Part shown: positions 32,755 through 45,772 of the stretch, piece by piece
Numbering within the stretch: the first letter of the stretch is position 1
Layout of the letters: every line of letters starts with the position of its first letter
Assembly (NCBI GenBank): GCA_947471745.1
Contig: CANJKZ010000267.1
Coordinates: 1,071,001 to 1,135,000 of the forward strand
Source: Closterium sp. Naga37s-1
Taxonomy: Eukaryota; Streptophyta; Zygnematophyceae; Desmidiales; Closteriaceae
Reading direction: 5' to 3'
DNA length: 64,000 nt
Program-made: the position numbers and the translations under genes
Notes under the pieces: model-generated
Seen by the model: the letters and a program-made list of their open reading frames with translations, nothing else
What the model was told of the DNA's origin: nothing
The model's database searches: none

Positions 32755-34206
32755 ATGGTCGACCCCGTGGTCGAAGCAGGTGTAGAAGATACCCTGCAGG
32801 CGAGAGAGGCTGGTGTTCGGGCACGCCATGAGGCTGGCGGGTACGGCGAGGCGGACTTGGAGATTCTGCTCCTTGGAACTTGTGCGCAGTGGGCGCGTGA
32901 GCATCCCCCTCCCCGTGCAGAAGCGGACGGTGCGTCCGCCTCTCCCCGACCCGTGCACAACGAAGGTGATGGCCGCAATGTTGTTTGCGGTGGAAGCACG
33001 AGGGTTCGCGGAGTGATTTGGCCCGCCGACGTCGGCGTTGGCGGAGTGCAGGCGCAAGTGCTGCGATCATCTGCGACTGGAGGCAGCACGAACGGCAACG
33101 TCGTTCCTCTGCGGAGTGGAGTCAGGATGACCTCGGCAACTCATGCGTCGGCTGGTCAAGATGGAGGCATCGCGCCGGCGTACGGATATTTTAAATTTTC
33201 GCCGGACAAGATCGCTGTGCCAAGGCCGCTCGAAGGTCGACACGACTTGATCACGTGGATTGAATCCATCGAGCCTCAGCTGGAGATCGCCGGATTGAAG
33301 AAGTTCGTCGACGGCAATGTTGTCACGCCGGATGCAGACGACTCTGAACTCTGGGCGGAATTTTGCGCTGCTCATCTACTAACTTTCATGGTCATTTCGA
33401 GGTGTTGCTCGCCTCTGGTGCAGGTCACATTGACGTCGTGCAGACAACGGGTGGATGCTGGCTACCAAGCGTGGCAGTACATCATGCGCACCGACAAAGC
33501 AACCGACGACCTCTACATCAGTCAACTGGAGAAGAAGTTGACCAACATTCGGATGGGGGAGGAGGAATCGGCGACCGAGTACTGCAATCGAGCGCGGCGA
33601 GTCTTGGCCGATCTGCGGATGGCCGGCGTCGACTACTCGGTGGCGTCGTATGTCACTCATGTCATCAGTGGCCTCCCCTCGGGTTACAATCTGATGCGCC
33701 GGATGCTGACAATTCCCGGCACGCGTGAGACTCTGAACGAGGACTCGCTTTCAAGCCACATCATCTAGGACGAGTTCATGCAGGAGTCTGAGCGACCTGC
33801 AGAACTGCTTCCGCAGGCCAACTACGTCACCCCGGCGAAGCAGGGACGCCAACAGGGGCAGCATGGGAAGTCTGGCGGAGGTGGTGGCTGGAAGTCGTCG
33901 AACGCGGAATCGACGGAGGGCGCCGACCGCGGGAAGTCGGCAAAAGGTGGAGATCGCGGCAGCAGTGGCTCGCGTTGAGAAGGACGCCGCTGCTACATCT
34001 GCGATGCTCCCGACCACCTCTCGTACGACTGCCCCGACCGAGACGATTCTGACGACGACCGGGACGCCAACCGTAGAAAGGGAGATGGTGGCCGTCGTCG
34101 TCGGGACAACCAGCCGCGCAAGGAGAAGCAGTCGTCGAAGACGTCTTCGACGAAGGATGCGGACTCCTCTGGCGGCAATGCTCGTGGCGAGGAGGCTTCG
34201 TGCTCG
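32755..34206 (+). pseudogene. Element 1 gag
   Basis: ATG 32755 (MVDPVVEAG). A core from about 33180 reads KFSPDKIAVPRPLEGRHDL and TWIESIEPQL as in copia gag. TAG at 33766-33768 and TGA at 33976-33978 interrupt it. After the second stop the same frame gives the zinc knuckle CYICDAPDHLSYDC (CX2CX4HX4C), near 33991. The frame then continues without a break into pol. Confidence 0.8.
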
Positions 34207-37200
34207 ATGGTCAGCGTGGTAGAGCCGACGATCTCGCTGGCGCTGGAGGCTGGCGAAGACTTCAAGGTGGTCGTTGCTGCTGTGCAGGCAAATCCAACTG
34301 TCGTGCTGCTCGACAGCGGCTGCTCCCACCATTTGATGGGGACGAAGGAGGCCTTCGTCGACATGCAGACAAGCGGAGATGTTCGCCACGTTCGCGGCTT
34401 CAACGGGGCACTTCAGAGCGTCGAAGGCAGAGGCACCGTTGCTCTGCAAGGGGAGGCCGGGAAGCAGGTCCTCGTCCCCGACGTACTCTACGTTCCGGGT
34501 GTGCACGCAAACATGCTGTCTGCTGGCCAGCTCAAGGAGAACGGCGTAAAGCTGCAGGACGACGGCGGAGAGATGCTGCTGGTGTCTTCTGCCGGCGATG
34601 TTCTTGGTCGAGCACGCTACTCCGACAGAATTCTCTGCACCGACCTGCGCCCCTGCTCGACGAAGTCTACGACGACTTCGACGGAGGTTGTGGCTCTGCG
34701 GACGATCGCGCCAGCGACAAAGTTGACCCCGGACATGTTGCACGTACGGCTTGCGCACGTCGGCGTTGACACGATCAAGAGCTCGGCAAAACATGAGGTC
34801 GCCGTCGGTCTGGACATCAAGAGGTCGACCGCGGCTGATCTACCGTGTGCCTCCTGCGTCGGCGGCAAACTTGCACGGCACACCTTCCCCGACCAAGGAT
34901 CGGACGCCGAGAATGCGCTTGATGTGGTGCACATCGACCTCTGCGGGCCGTTTCGAGTGGCCGCCACCGATGGCAGTCTCTACTTTCTTCTACTGAAGGA
35001 CAGGAAGACTCGCTACGTGTGGGTGAGGCCGGTCGCGAAGAAGAACGACGTGCTGGTCGTCTTCGAAAAGTGGCTGAAGAAGGTAGAGAGGCAGATGTCG
35101 AAGACGGTGAAGAAGTTGCATTCGGACCGCGGAGGGGAGTTCCTCGGTCGCGCCTTCACCGACCTCGTCGAGGACAAGGGAATCCTCCACAATCTGACGT
35201 GCCCCTACACTCCGCAGCAGAACGGGATGGCCGAGCGGGAGATGCGCACGGTGGTAGAGGCCGTGCGTACGATGCTTCTGCACATGGGCGTGAAGCATCA
35301 TTGGTGGCACCTCGCTCTGCGACAGGCCGTCTGGGTGCGCAACTGCCTCGAGCGGGCTTCTCTGCCGAAGGGGACGACGCCGCATGAGCTGCTGTTTGAG
35401 AAGAAGCCGGACTTGACGCTTGCGCGCGTGTGGGGCTGCATGGTGCAGTTCATGGTCCCTGAGCAGCGGCGCAGCGGGAAGTTGGCGCCGAAGGCCCGTT
35501 GGGGTCTTCACCTCGGAGTGTCAGCAGAGAGCAAGGGATGGGAGGTGCTCGACTTAACGGACAACAAGGTCCTCACGACGGTCGAAGCTATCTTCTACGA
35601 GACCCTGTCGATGGAGATGTGGAAGGTGGAGTACGGACCGGCGTCGACGAGGACGTCCTCTACCCCGCCGACCGATTCCTCCTCGGTGCACCCTCCACTG
35701 CTCGCCGTGGACAACGAGCTTGATGAGGACGACGCAGACGACGTCACCCCATCCCTCCCTCCCCCTGTGCAGGGATCCTTGTCGGCCGCCGGCGATGAGG
35801 GGAGACTCGGTGCGTTGCCTGCGGCGCCGACCGGTTGCATCGCCGGTGGCCGACGTGACGCCGAGAAGGTCAGCGACAGGAAGCGGCAGACGACAGGGGA
35901 GCCGTCGAAGAACACCGCAGAGAAGCCGTCGGCAGAGGCGCCGACCGCAGAGAAGCCATCGGCAGAGGCGCCGACCGGAGAGAAGCAGTTGGCAGAGGCG
36001 CCGACCGCAGAGAAGCCGTCGGCAGAGGCACCGACCTCAGGGGAGCAGTCGGCAGAGGAGCTGCCGACAGGGGAGCAGTTCGACGACGACTCGTCGAGCG
36101 ACGCTGTGGAAGTCGTTGGTGCGGCCGGCGACGACAAAGGGGAGCTATCGGCAGGAGAGCAGTCTGAGGACAGTGACGTGGTGGAGGTTCCGGTCGAAGA
36201 AGTGAAGCAGCGGCATTCTACCCACTCCAACTTCGGCAAGCCGCCTGAGAAGCTGAGCTACCACGCTTGTCTGCCGCCAGTGGCCTACAGCACTCTGCTC
36301 GACGACGCAAAGGACGACGTCGATCTGCCCGAGCTCGACCACGACATGCACGCCGATCCAGAGCATCGCTGGGACATCACCAACATGACGGTGAAAGAGG
36401 CATTGGCGAGCTGGAAGGGCAAAGCGGTGAAGGCCGCCATGGACGAGGAGATCAAGAGTCTCATCTCTAACGGGACGTGGGAGCTGGTCAAGCGTCCGCG
36501 CGGTGTCAACGTGATGAAGAATCGTTGGGTACTTACAACGAAATATCACGTCGACGACACGGTTGCCCGCGAGAAGGCGCGTCTGGTGGTGAAGGGCTTC
36601 ACGCAGATCTACGGCGCAGACTACGACGAAACGTATGCGCCGGTGGGGAGCTACGTAACTCTGAGGATCTTCCTCAGCATCGTAGCAGTTCTCGACCTGC
36701 ATCTGATGCAGCTGGACATGAAAAAAAGCGTTTCTGCAGAGCAAGCTGGATCGCGTCCTCTACATGAACCAGCCCGACCACTACAACGACGGAACCGGTC
36801 GCGTCTGCAAGCTGCTGAAGAGCTTGTACGGACTGAAGCAGAGTCCGCTGCTGTGGTACTCGGCGCTCGACGCGGTGCTGATCGGCGCTGGTTGGAGCAA
36901 GAGCCTGGTAGACGAAGCGCTCTACTTCAAGGTCGGCGACGACGGAGTGGCGTGCTGGGTGCTCGTCTACGTCGACGACCTGCTCGCTGCAAGCAGCAGC
37001 ACTGCGATGCTGAAGGAGTTGAAGGAGCTGCTGGAAGCCGCCTTTGAGCTGCGCGAAATCAGCCCGGTTGAGAAGTATCTCGGGCTGGAAATCGTGCGCG
37101 ACCGTCCTGCGCGGAAGCTGTGGCTTCACCAGCAAGTCTACGTCGACAAGCTACGCAGGCGCTTCATCGACGAGGAGCAGACCGGGCGAGTGCCGAAGAC

Positions 37201-37978
37201 GCCGGTCTCCGTCGACGCCTACGCAGAGCTGATGTTCGACAACGAGGAGTTTCAGTCGCGCGAAGAAGCAGACTACCGGCAGAAGGTCGACTCGCTGCAG
37301 TTCGCCGCCACCACGACGAGGCCTGACATTGCCTTCGCTTGCAGCAAGCTCGGATCTGGCCTGACAGTGTGGAGCGACAACCACTGGCGTGAGGTCGATC
37401 GCTGTCTGCACTACATCGCTGAAACTCGTGACGCCGCTCTGGAGTTCGGTGGCGGACAAGAGTCGCTGTGTCTGGTCGGCTATGCAGATGCCGACGACGC
37501 TGATGACAAGCAGAATCGGACGAGCACGGGCGGCTACGTTTTCGTCTTCGGAGGAGCCGCAGTTTTGTGGTCGAGTCAGCACATCAAGTGCGTGACGCTT
37601 TTGTCGACCGAATCAGAGTACGTTGCGGCCACGGAAGCTGGCAAGGAGGCTCGCCGTCTGCGCTTCCTCCTTGCAGAGTTCCGTCTGCTCGACTCAAGGA
37701 AGCCGACTGTTCTGCACGTGGACAACCAGTCTGCAATCACGGTCGCAGAGGGCTTGGGGTTCAAGGGCAACCTCAAGCACATGGAGCGATGCTACGCATG
37801 GCTGCAGCAGATGGTGAAGCGCGGGAAGATTGCTCTGCAGTACATCCCGACCACCGAGCAGCCGGCAGATTTTCTGACGAAGGCGCTGCATTTTCCGGCT
37901 TTCAACCGGTGCTCCGTCGCAATCGGCCAAGTGCGTCTGGCCGACGTGGGCGACAGGGAGGACGAGGTGCAGCATTAG
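34207..37978 (+). pseudogene. Element 1 pol: protease, integrase, RT, RNase H
   Basis: Same frame as gag. Protease LDSGCSHHLMG near 34309. Integrase zinc part H..H..CASC near 34745-34860, then VVHIDLCGPF, HSDRGGEFLG and QQNGMAERE for the DDE triad. RT from about 36450. After LDMKK at about 36725 an extra base in an A run shifts the frame; the RT resumes at 36764 (MNQPDHYNDG) with YGLKQSP and the catalytic YVDDLLAA near 36970. RNase H has GYADADD and STESEYVA. Stop at 37976-37978. Confidence 0.85.
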
Positions 37979-38126
37979 GTGCCGTGCCCTTCTGCACGAC
38001 TGGTGCGGTGATCTACGTGCTATGTGTTGGGTGCACGTAGAAGGAAAATTTCTCCTTGTATTCTATCCCTCTGGGTTCTGGGTGGACCTTGTGTGTGGGT
38101 GCCCAAGCGTGAGCTGGGTAGGGGAG

Positions 38127-38638
38127 TGTTGAAGAGAAAGGCCCCGCCCTCGCTTGGGCGCAGCCGATCTCGCCATCGACGAGAAGTTCGCGACGGATTG
38201 GTCGACGAAATGGGCTTCTGCAGTTCGACAAAAGTTGCGGTCGAGCACGCTCTGCTCGACAGAATCTGGTCGACGAGCTCTGCGCGACGAGCTCTGGTCG
38301 ACGATCTCTGCGCGACGAGCTCCCGTCGAAGAGCGCTGGTCGACGATCCTGGTTGAGGAACTCTGGTCGAGGAGTTCGGGTCGAGGAGCTCTGTTCTTCG
38401 AACGTTGTTCGACCGATCGATGTCGAGCTGATCGACCAAAGTTGCAGAGTTGTGCGAAACTCTGCGGAGGCGTGCGAACTTTCGCCCAGGAGATTTTGGC
38501 GAAGTTCTACCTGCGGAACGGCAGAACGTGCTCGACGGTGCGCACCTGGCGAAACCGACGACACGTTTTCTACCTGGCACCTGCGCAATGTGCCTGACGG
38601 TGAAACCGCCAACCTGCACCTACTTGGTAGGTGCGCAC
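38127..38638 (+). repeat. Element 1 right LTR, first part
   Basis: 512 bp, the same length as the matching left LTR part (31758-32269), ending CGCAC. That CGCAC is also the left target repeat of element 2. Confidence 0.88.
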
Positions 38639-39523
38639 TGTCAAACATTATATATATGTTGTAGTTGTGTAGGCTATAGTGGGTTAGCCTTCTAGGGGGT
38701 ACGCTACTCTAGGGTTTGGTACTTGTATCCCCATTCTCTTTATAGTTGATCATTCTCGTTCGTTCTCAGTTTTTAACATGGTATTACGAGCCTAGGTCGT
38801 AACCTAGGACTGGATGATAGGGCCCACCGTTTCCGCTTAGTCGCGCCCTAGCGCGCCTCGCCTAGTCGCGCCCTCGAGCGCCCTCCTCTCACCCTCACTG
38901 TCGCGCGCCCTAGCGTGCCTCTAGCGATCGGCCCCGCCCAGCCCGCACGCCCTAGCGTGCCCCATGCGATCGGCCCCGCCCTCCTCACACGCCCTCGCGT
39001 GCGACCCGCGCAGCCCCACGCGCGTAGCTTGCCCCGCGCGCGCCCTTGCGTGCCTAGTGCGGCCCCGTGCGCCAGCTGCCCCACGCGCCCGTGCGCGCTC
39101 CTTTCGAACCGGCCCCGCCTACCCGCGCGCCCTTGCGTGCCCCAAGCGACCGGCCCACACCCACCCGCGCGCCCTTGCGTGCCCCTCGCGTACCGGCCCC
39201 GCCCCGCTAGCCCGCCCTCGCGTGCCCCGTGCGACCAGGCCCTGCCCCACTGGCCCGCCCTTGCGTGCCCCGTGCGACCAGGCCCCGCCCCGCTAGCCCG
39301 CCATCTCGTGCCCCACGCGGACCGGCCCCGCTCTGCCCTGCACGCCCTCGCGTGCCCCACCTCGAGTAGCCGCCGCCTAGCCGAGCCGAGCCGCCCCACC
39401 GAATCGCATCGCCCGGCCCAAGCTGCGCCGCCCTACCGAGCCGCCCTACCGAGCCGCGCCGCCCTACCGAGCCGCGCCGCCCCTACTGTCACCGTTACTG
39501 TTGCTACTGCTCCTCCTACAACT

Positions 39524-41518
39524 ATGGCTAGCCCTTCTGTGCTCGCTTTCGATGCTGAGGGCCGCCCGCTGAAGTTTGACACCTGGCTCGATGACTTGCA
39601 CCTGTTCCTCCAGCTCACTGCCAAGGAGGATATCTCGCTGTACGATCACGCACTAGGACTCGCTGCTGCCCCTGCTGCTACTTCTGACAGTACTGCCCGC
39701 TCACAGTGGCAGACTCGTGGCGCCCACGCTCGCTTCGCTATTCGCAACTCCCTGCCGATAGATGAGTGCGAGCACTTTGGCCAGCACAAAACTGCGCAGG
39801 CACTGTACACTGCTGTAGTTGCACGCTACTCCCCACCTGCCTCTGCTGCGCTAGGCCGTCTCTCGCTCCCCTACCTGTTCGTAGACCTGTCTGCTTTCTC
39901 CACAGTCGCTGACCTCATCACGCACCTCCGCACTAGTGAGGCCCGCTTCCGTGCCGCTATGCCCGCTGAGTTTCTTGCCAAGAACCCCCCCCCACTGTGG
40001 CTCACTCTCTACCACCTGGTCACCCGTCTCCCTGACTCTCTTCGTGCGGTCAGGGACCACTTCCTCGCTCGCTGCCCCACTGAGCTCACCGTTGATCTGC
40101 TCGAGAAGGAACTGCTTGCAGCCGAGACTAGCATAGTCGCTGTAGGTGCCTCTCGTGGCGACCCCCGCACCCCTTTCTTCGAGGGGTGTTCCCCTTCCCC
40201 CCTTCTCCCCTCTGTCGCCTCTGCTGCTGCTGTCGACCTAGTTGGTACTGAGCAGGTCGGGACTGCGTCCACTCCGAGTTGGCACCGCAGCGGCAAGGGC
40301 AAAGGGGGCTAGGGAGGCGGCGGTGACGGCGGGGGAGGCGGCGGTGGGGGTGGTGGCGGGGCTGGAGGGGCTAGTGGCAGCAGTGGGGGTGGTGGCGGCA
40401 GCGGTGGAGGAGGTGGCCGGGGTGGGGGCGGTGGTGGTGGCGGCAGTGGACGCGGTGGCGGCAGGGGCGGTGGTGGTCGAGGTGGTGGCGGCGGAGGTGG
40501 AGGTCGTGGAGGCACTGGCGGTGGCCAGAGCCATCAGCAGACTCCGTCGCCCCAGGAGCTTCGTGAGTGGTACTCTCAGCACGGGGGGGGGGGGGGGGGT
40601 GGCCTTAGCTGCACGTACGTCATCCGCACTGGTGACCGCACTGGCCAGACGTGTGGGAGGGCGCACACCACGCATCGCTGCTTCTCCCGCCTCGACGACG
40701 CCTGGCGCACTCAGTTTCCTGGTGCCACTGAGCTGCCCCGCTGGGCTGATCTGATGAGGAAGAACATTGATATCTATGCTCTTGACTTTGATGCTATTCT
40801 TGGTGCCATGTATGTGTTGCCTACTAGTGGAGAGAGTGACCAGTACCTGTGTGTTCCGCCCGATCCGGGCATTCGGACCGGTGAGGCTGCCGCTCTAGGT
40901 GCTAGTGCGTCTGTTGCCCTAGGTGCTGGTGAGGCTGCCGCTCCAGGTGCTCGCGTGTCTGCTGCCCCAGGTGCTGGTGAGGCTGCTGCTCTAGGTGCTC
41001 GTGAGTCTGCGCCCTCTGGTACTGAGTCTACTGAGGCACTGCACACCTTCACACTGGACTCAGTTGCTTCTCGCTGTTTCTTTCGTGACCACACTGCCCT
41101 TGAGCAGCTTGCTCGGCCAGTTGCTGTCTCCCTCGCTGACCCCTCTGGGGGTCCGGTCATTGCGACCTCCTCCACTGTCCTCCCTTGTCCTGCGGTTCCG
41201 TTGGGCACACTGTCAGGTCTCCACCTCCCCTCGTTCTCTACGAACTTGGTGGCGGGTTGTGCGCTCCAGGACGGGGGTGTCCACCAGTTCACCCCTGCCT
41301 ACGAGCGCGTGACACACTGCACGTGTGCTCGGACGGGCCGTCACCTGGCTACCTTCACTCAGCAGCCGGGGTGGGACCTGTACACACTGACCGCTAAGTC
41401 CCCTCAGGTAGCTGCGTCTGCGTCTGCGTCAGGTCAGCTGTCGACCCCCTGCTCGTGTCGCTCTCTGGCGCACGAGACCGTCCTCTGGCACCACCGCCTT
41501 GGTCACCCGTCAGTGTAG
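39524..41518 (+). pseudogene. Element 2 gag and protease
   Basis: ATG 39524 (MASPSVLAFDAEGRPLK), also the start in the partial copy at 48204. TAG at 40310-40312 splits gag just before a long Gly-rich stretch, and a G run at about 40588 may also shift the frame. A zinc-knuckle-like C...C..H..C segment (TGQTCGRAHTTHRC) lies near 40630. The protease motif reads LDSVASRCFF instead of the LDSGASRCFF seen in the inverted copy: the catalytic DSG is DSV. The pre-integrase part LGHPSV ends at TAG 41516-41518. Confidence 0.8.
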
Positions 41519-41631
41519 CCCCTTCGTGGCATGCACAAACGGTACCCTGTCTCTGGTCTTCCCAGGGTTCTCCCTCCCCTCCCACCCTCGCCTGCTCCTC
41601 CCTGTCTTCCCTGTGTCGAGGGGCGGCAGCG

Positions 41632-41757
41632 CGAAACAAGAATGAAGAAAGGAGGGGTTTCACTAGCAAACAGTTGGATACATATAGCAAACCCTAATTG
41701 GGTTGTACTCACTATGGAGTACCCCACTGCAGGCTAGACAATTATAACATTCTGACA
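41632..41757 (-). mobile_element. Truncated LTR inside element 2
   Basis: About 126 bp (in reverse, TGTCAGAATG...TTCATTCTTG) resembling the solo LTR at 52277-52415 but without its far end. It replaces the junction between the pre-integrase and integrase parts of element 2, so coding sequence was lost there. Confidence 0.7.
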
Positions 41758-41803
41758 GTGGGGCCCAGCCCGCGTTCGTGGACAGGGTCACGAGAGGTAC
41801 TTC

Positions 41804-44800
41804 TTGATAGTTGTTGACGACTACTCGCGCTACACCACGGTCTTCCCCTTGCGCACCAAGGGTGAAGTCCCTGATGTTTTGATCCCTTGGATCCGCGCTG
41901 CCCGTCTCCAGCTCAGCGAGAGGTTCCACTCGGACTTTCCTGTTCTGCGTCTGCACACTGACAGAGGTGGGGATTTTTCCTCCGACCTCTTGAGGGCCTT
42001 CTGTCAGGGGGAGGGCATTGAGCAGTCGTTCACGCTTCCGGCCTCTCCACAGCAGAATGGGGTTGCTGAGCGCCGCATTGGCTTGGTCATGGAGGTCGCT
42101 CGTACCTCCTTGATCCATGCGGCTGCCCCCCACTTTCTGTGGCCGTTTGCGGTCCGATACGCTGCGCATCAGCTTAACCTCTGGCCCCGTGTCTCAGTTC
42201 CGGAGACTTCACCGACACTGCGTTGGACGGGAGAGGTTGGCGATGCGTCGCGTTTTCGGGTCTGGGGATCTCGAGCTTTTGTTCGCGATACGTCCGCGGA
42301 CAAGCTCTCCTCCCGCGCTGTTCCTTGTGTCTTCCTTGGCTTTGTCCCGGACGCGTCTGGTTGGCAGTTCTACCACGCCACCTCGCGCCGTGTCCTGCCC
42401 TCTCAGGACGTCACTTTCGACGAGTCGGTCCCCTACTACCGCCTCTTCCCCTACCGCACTGCCCCGCTCCCCCCCCCGCCTCTCTTCCTCGCACCAGGTG
42501 CTGCTGTGGTAGACCCCCTCCCCCCTCAGGGTGCCGCTCCCTCAGGTGTGTCCCAGGTAGACCCGGTTGAGCCTGTCGAGGTAGCTGTCGACTCTCGTCC
42601 TGCTAGGGGTGCTGAGCCTGAGTGTGCGGAGCCTGGGGGTGCGGAGCCTGGGGGTGCGGAGCCTGGGGGTGCGGAGCCTGGGGGTGCTGAGCCTGGGGGT
42701 GCTGAGTCTGGGGGTGCTGAGTCTGGGGGTGCTGAGCCTGGTAGTGCTACGTCCGAGGGTACTGAGCCAGAGGGTGCTGCTACTGAGCGTGCTACACCTG
42801 GAGGCGCTCCCTCCTCACAGCAGCTGCATGAGTGGTACTTGCAGTACTGCAGCCTCAGGAGGGGCGCTTCTGGAGCTAGGGGTGCTGCTGGATCTGGTGC
42901 TCGTGCTTCCCCTCCTAGGCGGGAGCCGCCCTCTCCCCAGCGGCTCCGAGAGTGGAACGCTCGGCGCTGCAGTCTCCGGAGTGGCGCTACTAGTGTCGCG
43001 GACCCTGGAGCTGGAGCTGGAGCTGGTGCTGGTGCTGGTGCTGGTGCTGCTGGTGCTGGAGCTGCTGGAGGTGCTACTGGTGCTGGAGCTGCTGGAGGCA
43101 CTGCTGCTGCTGACGGTGCTGCTGGCGCTGCTGGAGGTGCTACTGGTGCTGGAGCTGCTGGAGGCACTGCTGCTGCTGGCGGTGCTGCTGGCGCTACTGG
43201 AGGTGCTGCTGGTGCTGGTGCTGCTGGAGGTGCTGCTGGTGCTGGTGCTGCTGGTGGTGCTGCTGGTGCTGGAGCTGCTGGAGCCGCTGGTCCTGGAGGT
43301 GCTCGTACTGGAGGTGCTGGAGCTGCTGGGACTGGAGCTGCTGAGGGGGTTGGAGCTGGAGGTACTGGAGCTGCTGGAGCTTCTGGTGGTGCTGCGGGAG
43401 TTGTATCCGGAGACCCTGAGACTGTGGGTACTGGTGCTGTCTCTGCTGGTTCAGGAGGTGCTGAGCGGCCGCGGCCGTACTACGTTCCGCTCCTTCAGCA
43501 GGTTCTTGGTCTCCCGCCCTCTACTGGTCCTCCTCCTCCCCTACTGAGTCCACCGCCTATCCAGTCGCAGTCACAGTTACAGCCTGCCTCTCCGCTGCCT
43601 GGTCCTTCTCCTTACACTGCGCCGACGGGTAGTCTTATGGAGCGTCGTGAGCCTGAGTCTCGTCCTCCGTCGCCTGAGTCTCGTCCGGAGTTGCCTGAGT
43701 CGCGTCCAGAGTCGCCTGTCCGCGCTGTCCGCGCTGGTCGTCGTGCTCCACGTCAGCGTCCTCCTCCTGTCCTTGGCACTCACTATATGACCCTGCATCC
43801 TTCCACTGCTCCACAGCGTGTCCCTCTGCCGTCTCCTCTTGCGTCCTCTCTTCCTGACGGCCCGGACCCGGAGTCTGACTCCCTTCGTGCTGCCAGTCCT
43901 ACTGTCACGCATTTCCTCGCCACTGTTGTCACTGACCCTACCTTTGAGTCCTCTGCTGCGAATGCTCTAGTCGCTGAGCTTGTTGACTTTGCTGCCGCCT
44001 GTCGTCTAGACTACGCCGCTAGCCTTGTTGCTGAGTCTGAGTCTGTCTGTCCTCCGTTCGTCGAGGGTGAGTGTGCTCTTGGCACGGACGTCCTTGAGGA
44101 CAGACTGGAGGAGTTTGATTGCTTTGCTGCTGCTTTACCTCATCTCGTGTCCATGCTGATTGCCCCTGAGGGAGACCCGGATGCACCAGACATCCCGACC
44201 CCACGCTCTTACGCAGAGGCGATGGAGGGTCCCTACTCCTCTCAGTGGCAGACAGCCATGGACGCAGAGATGGCTTCCTGGAAGTCCACAGGCACCTACG
44301 TCGACGAGGTTCCCCCACCTGGGGCGAACATCGTCAGTGGCATGTGGATTTTCAGAGTGAAGCGGCCGCCGGGTTCTCCGCCTGTCTTCAAGGCGCGTTA
44401 CGTTGCACGAGGCTTCAGTCAGCGAGAGGGAGTTGACTTCTTCCAGACCTTCTCCCCGACCCCGAAGATGACCACTCTTCGGGTTCTGCTGCATGTCGCC
44501 GCTCAGCGTGACTACGAGCTCCACTCTCTTGACTTCAGCACTGCGTTCCTACAGGGCTGCCTGCACGAGGAGATCTGGCTGCGCCGCCCACCTGGCTTCA
44601 CTGGGTCGTTCCCTCCTGGTACCCAGTGGAGCCTCCGGCGGCCAGTCTACGGTCTCCGCCAGGCACCCTGTGAGTTGCACGACACACTGAGGACTACTCT
44701 TGCTGCTCTTGGGTTTGCTCCTTCCACTGTAGACCCGTCGCTGTTTCTACGCACCGACACCACTCTGCCGCCGTTCTACGTTCTCGTGTACGTAGACGGC

Positions 44801-45772
44801 TTGGTCTTTGCTACTGCTGACACTGAGGCACTTGCCCACGTGAAGTCGGAGCTGCAGAAGAGACACACGTGCACAGACCTGGGTGAGCTGACAAGCTATC
44901 TTGGCTTGCGGATCACCCGGGACAGAGCACAGCGCACCATCACCTTGACTCAGTCACACATGGTGCAGCAGGTCCTTCAGCGCTTCCGCTTCACGTACTC
45001 CTCGCCTCAGCCCACTCCTCTGCCTACCGGTCACTCGCTCTCAGCTCTGCCTTCGGATGAGTTCGTAGAGCCGAGTGGCCCGTATCCAGAGCTTGTGGGC
45101 TGCCTCATGTACCTGATGACCTGCACTCGACCTGACCTTGCATACCCTCTTAGCATCCTAGCACGCTATGTTGCTCCTGGCCGTCACCGGAAGGAGCACA
45201 TGGATGCCGCTAAGAGGGTGTTGCGGTACTTGTGCAGTACGTCGGGCATGGGGCTTGTGCTTGGAGGACGGACCGACGTTGTCCTCACTGGGCACTCAGA
45301 CGCTTCTTGGGCTGACGACCAGGCTACGCAGCGGTCGTCTCAGGGTTACACCTTCAGCCTTGGCTCTGGTTCAGTTTCTTGGCATTCTACTCGTTCGTCT
45401 TCAGTTCTCAGCTCCAGTTGTGAGGCTGAGACCTACGCCACAGCCATGGCTGCACAGGAGTTACGCTGGCTCACCTACTTGCTGACCGACCTGGGAGAGC
45501 GGCCTCGTTCTCCTCCAGTGCTGTACGTCGACAACAAGGCCGCCCTTGCCTTGTGTCAGGAGCACAGACTGGAGCACAGAACGAAGCACATCGCTCTGCA
45601 CTACTTCCTTGCTCGAGAGCTGCAGCAGCGTGGTCAGCTTCGTCTTGCGTACGTGGCCACTCGGGCCAACACTGCTGATGTGTTCACTAAGGCGCTTCAG
45701 CCTTGTGATCATCAGCGTTTCTGTACTGTTCTAGGCCTAGTGCCTACTGTCCCTCACTTGCTCACTTCTTGA
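41804..45772 (+). pseudogene. Element 2 integrase, RT and RNase H polyprotein
   Basis: 1322-residue open frame. Integrase: VVDDYSRYTTVFP, HTDRGGDF (usually HSDRGGEF) and QQNGVAERR. Then repeated GAEPG units and a Gly/Ala-rich run (about 43000-43400) in the linker. RT from about 44210: YGLRQAPCE and YVDGLVFATAD, where the normal YVDD is YVDG, so the catalytic Asp is lost. RNase H: GHSDASWADD and SSCEAETYA. Ends VPHLLTS at 45772. It lacks an upstream start because the element is broken at 41.5-41.76 kb. Confidence 0.85.

Larger units (their letters stand above)
31758..38638 (+). mobile_element. Ty1/copia retrotransposon, element 1 (left LTR to broken right LTR)
   Basis: Order LTR, gag, protease, integrase, RT, RNase H, LTR, which is the copia order. 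The right LTR is split: its first 512 bp end at 38638, where element 2 is inserted, and its last 382 bp lie inverted at 60196-59815. The target repeat is ACCAT on the left and TCCAT on the far right. The host sequence is the tyrosine recombinase gene. The coding part has two in-frame stops and one frameshift, so the copy is dead. Confidence 0.85.

Noticed and set aside
42609-43547. Leu/Val-rich open frame looking like a membrane protein
   Set aside because: A shifted frame of the Gly/Ala-rich linker of the element 2 polyprotein.
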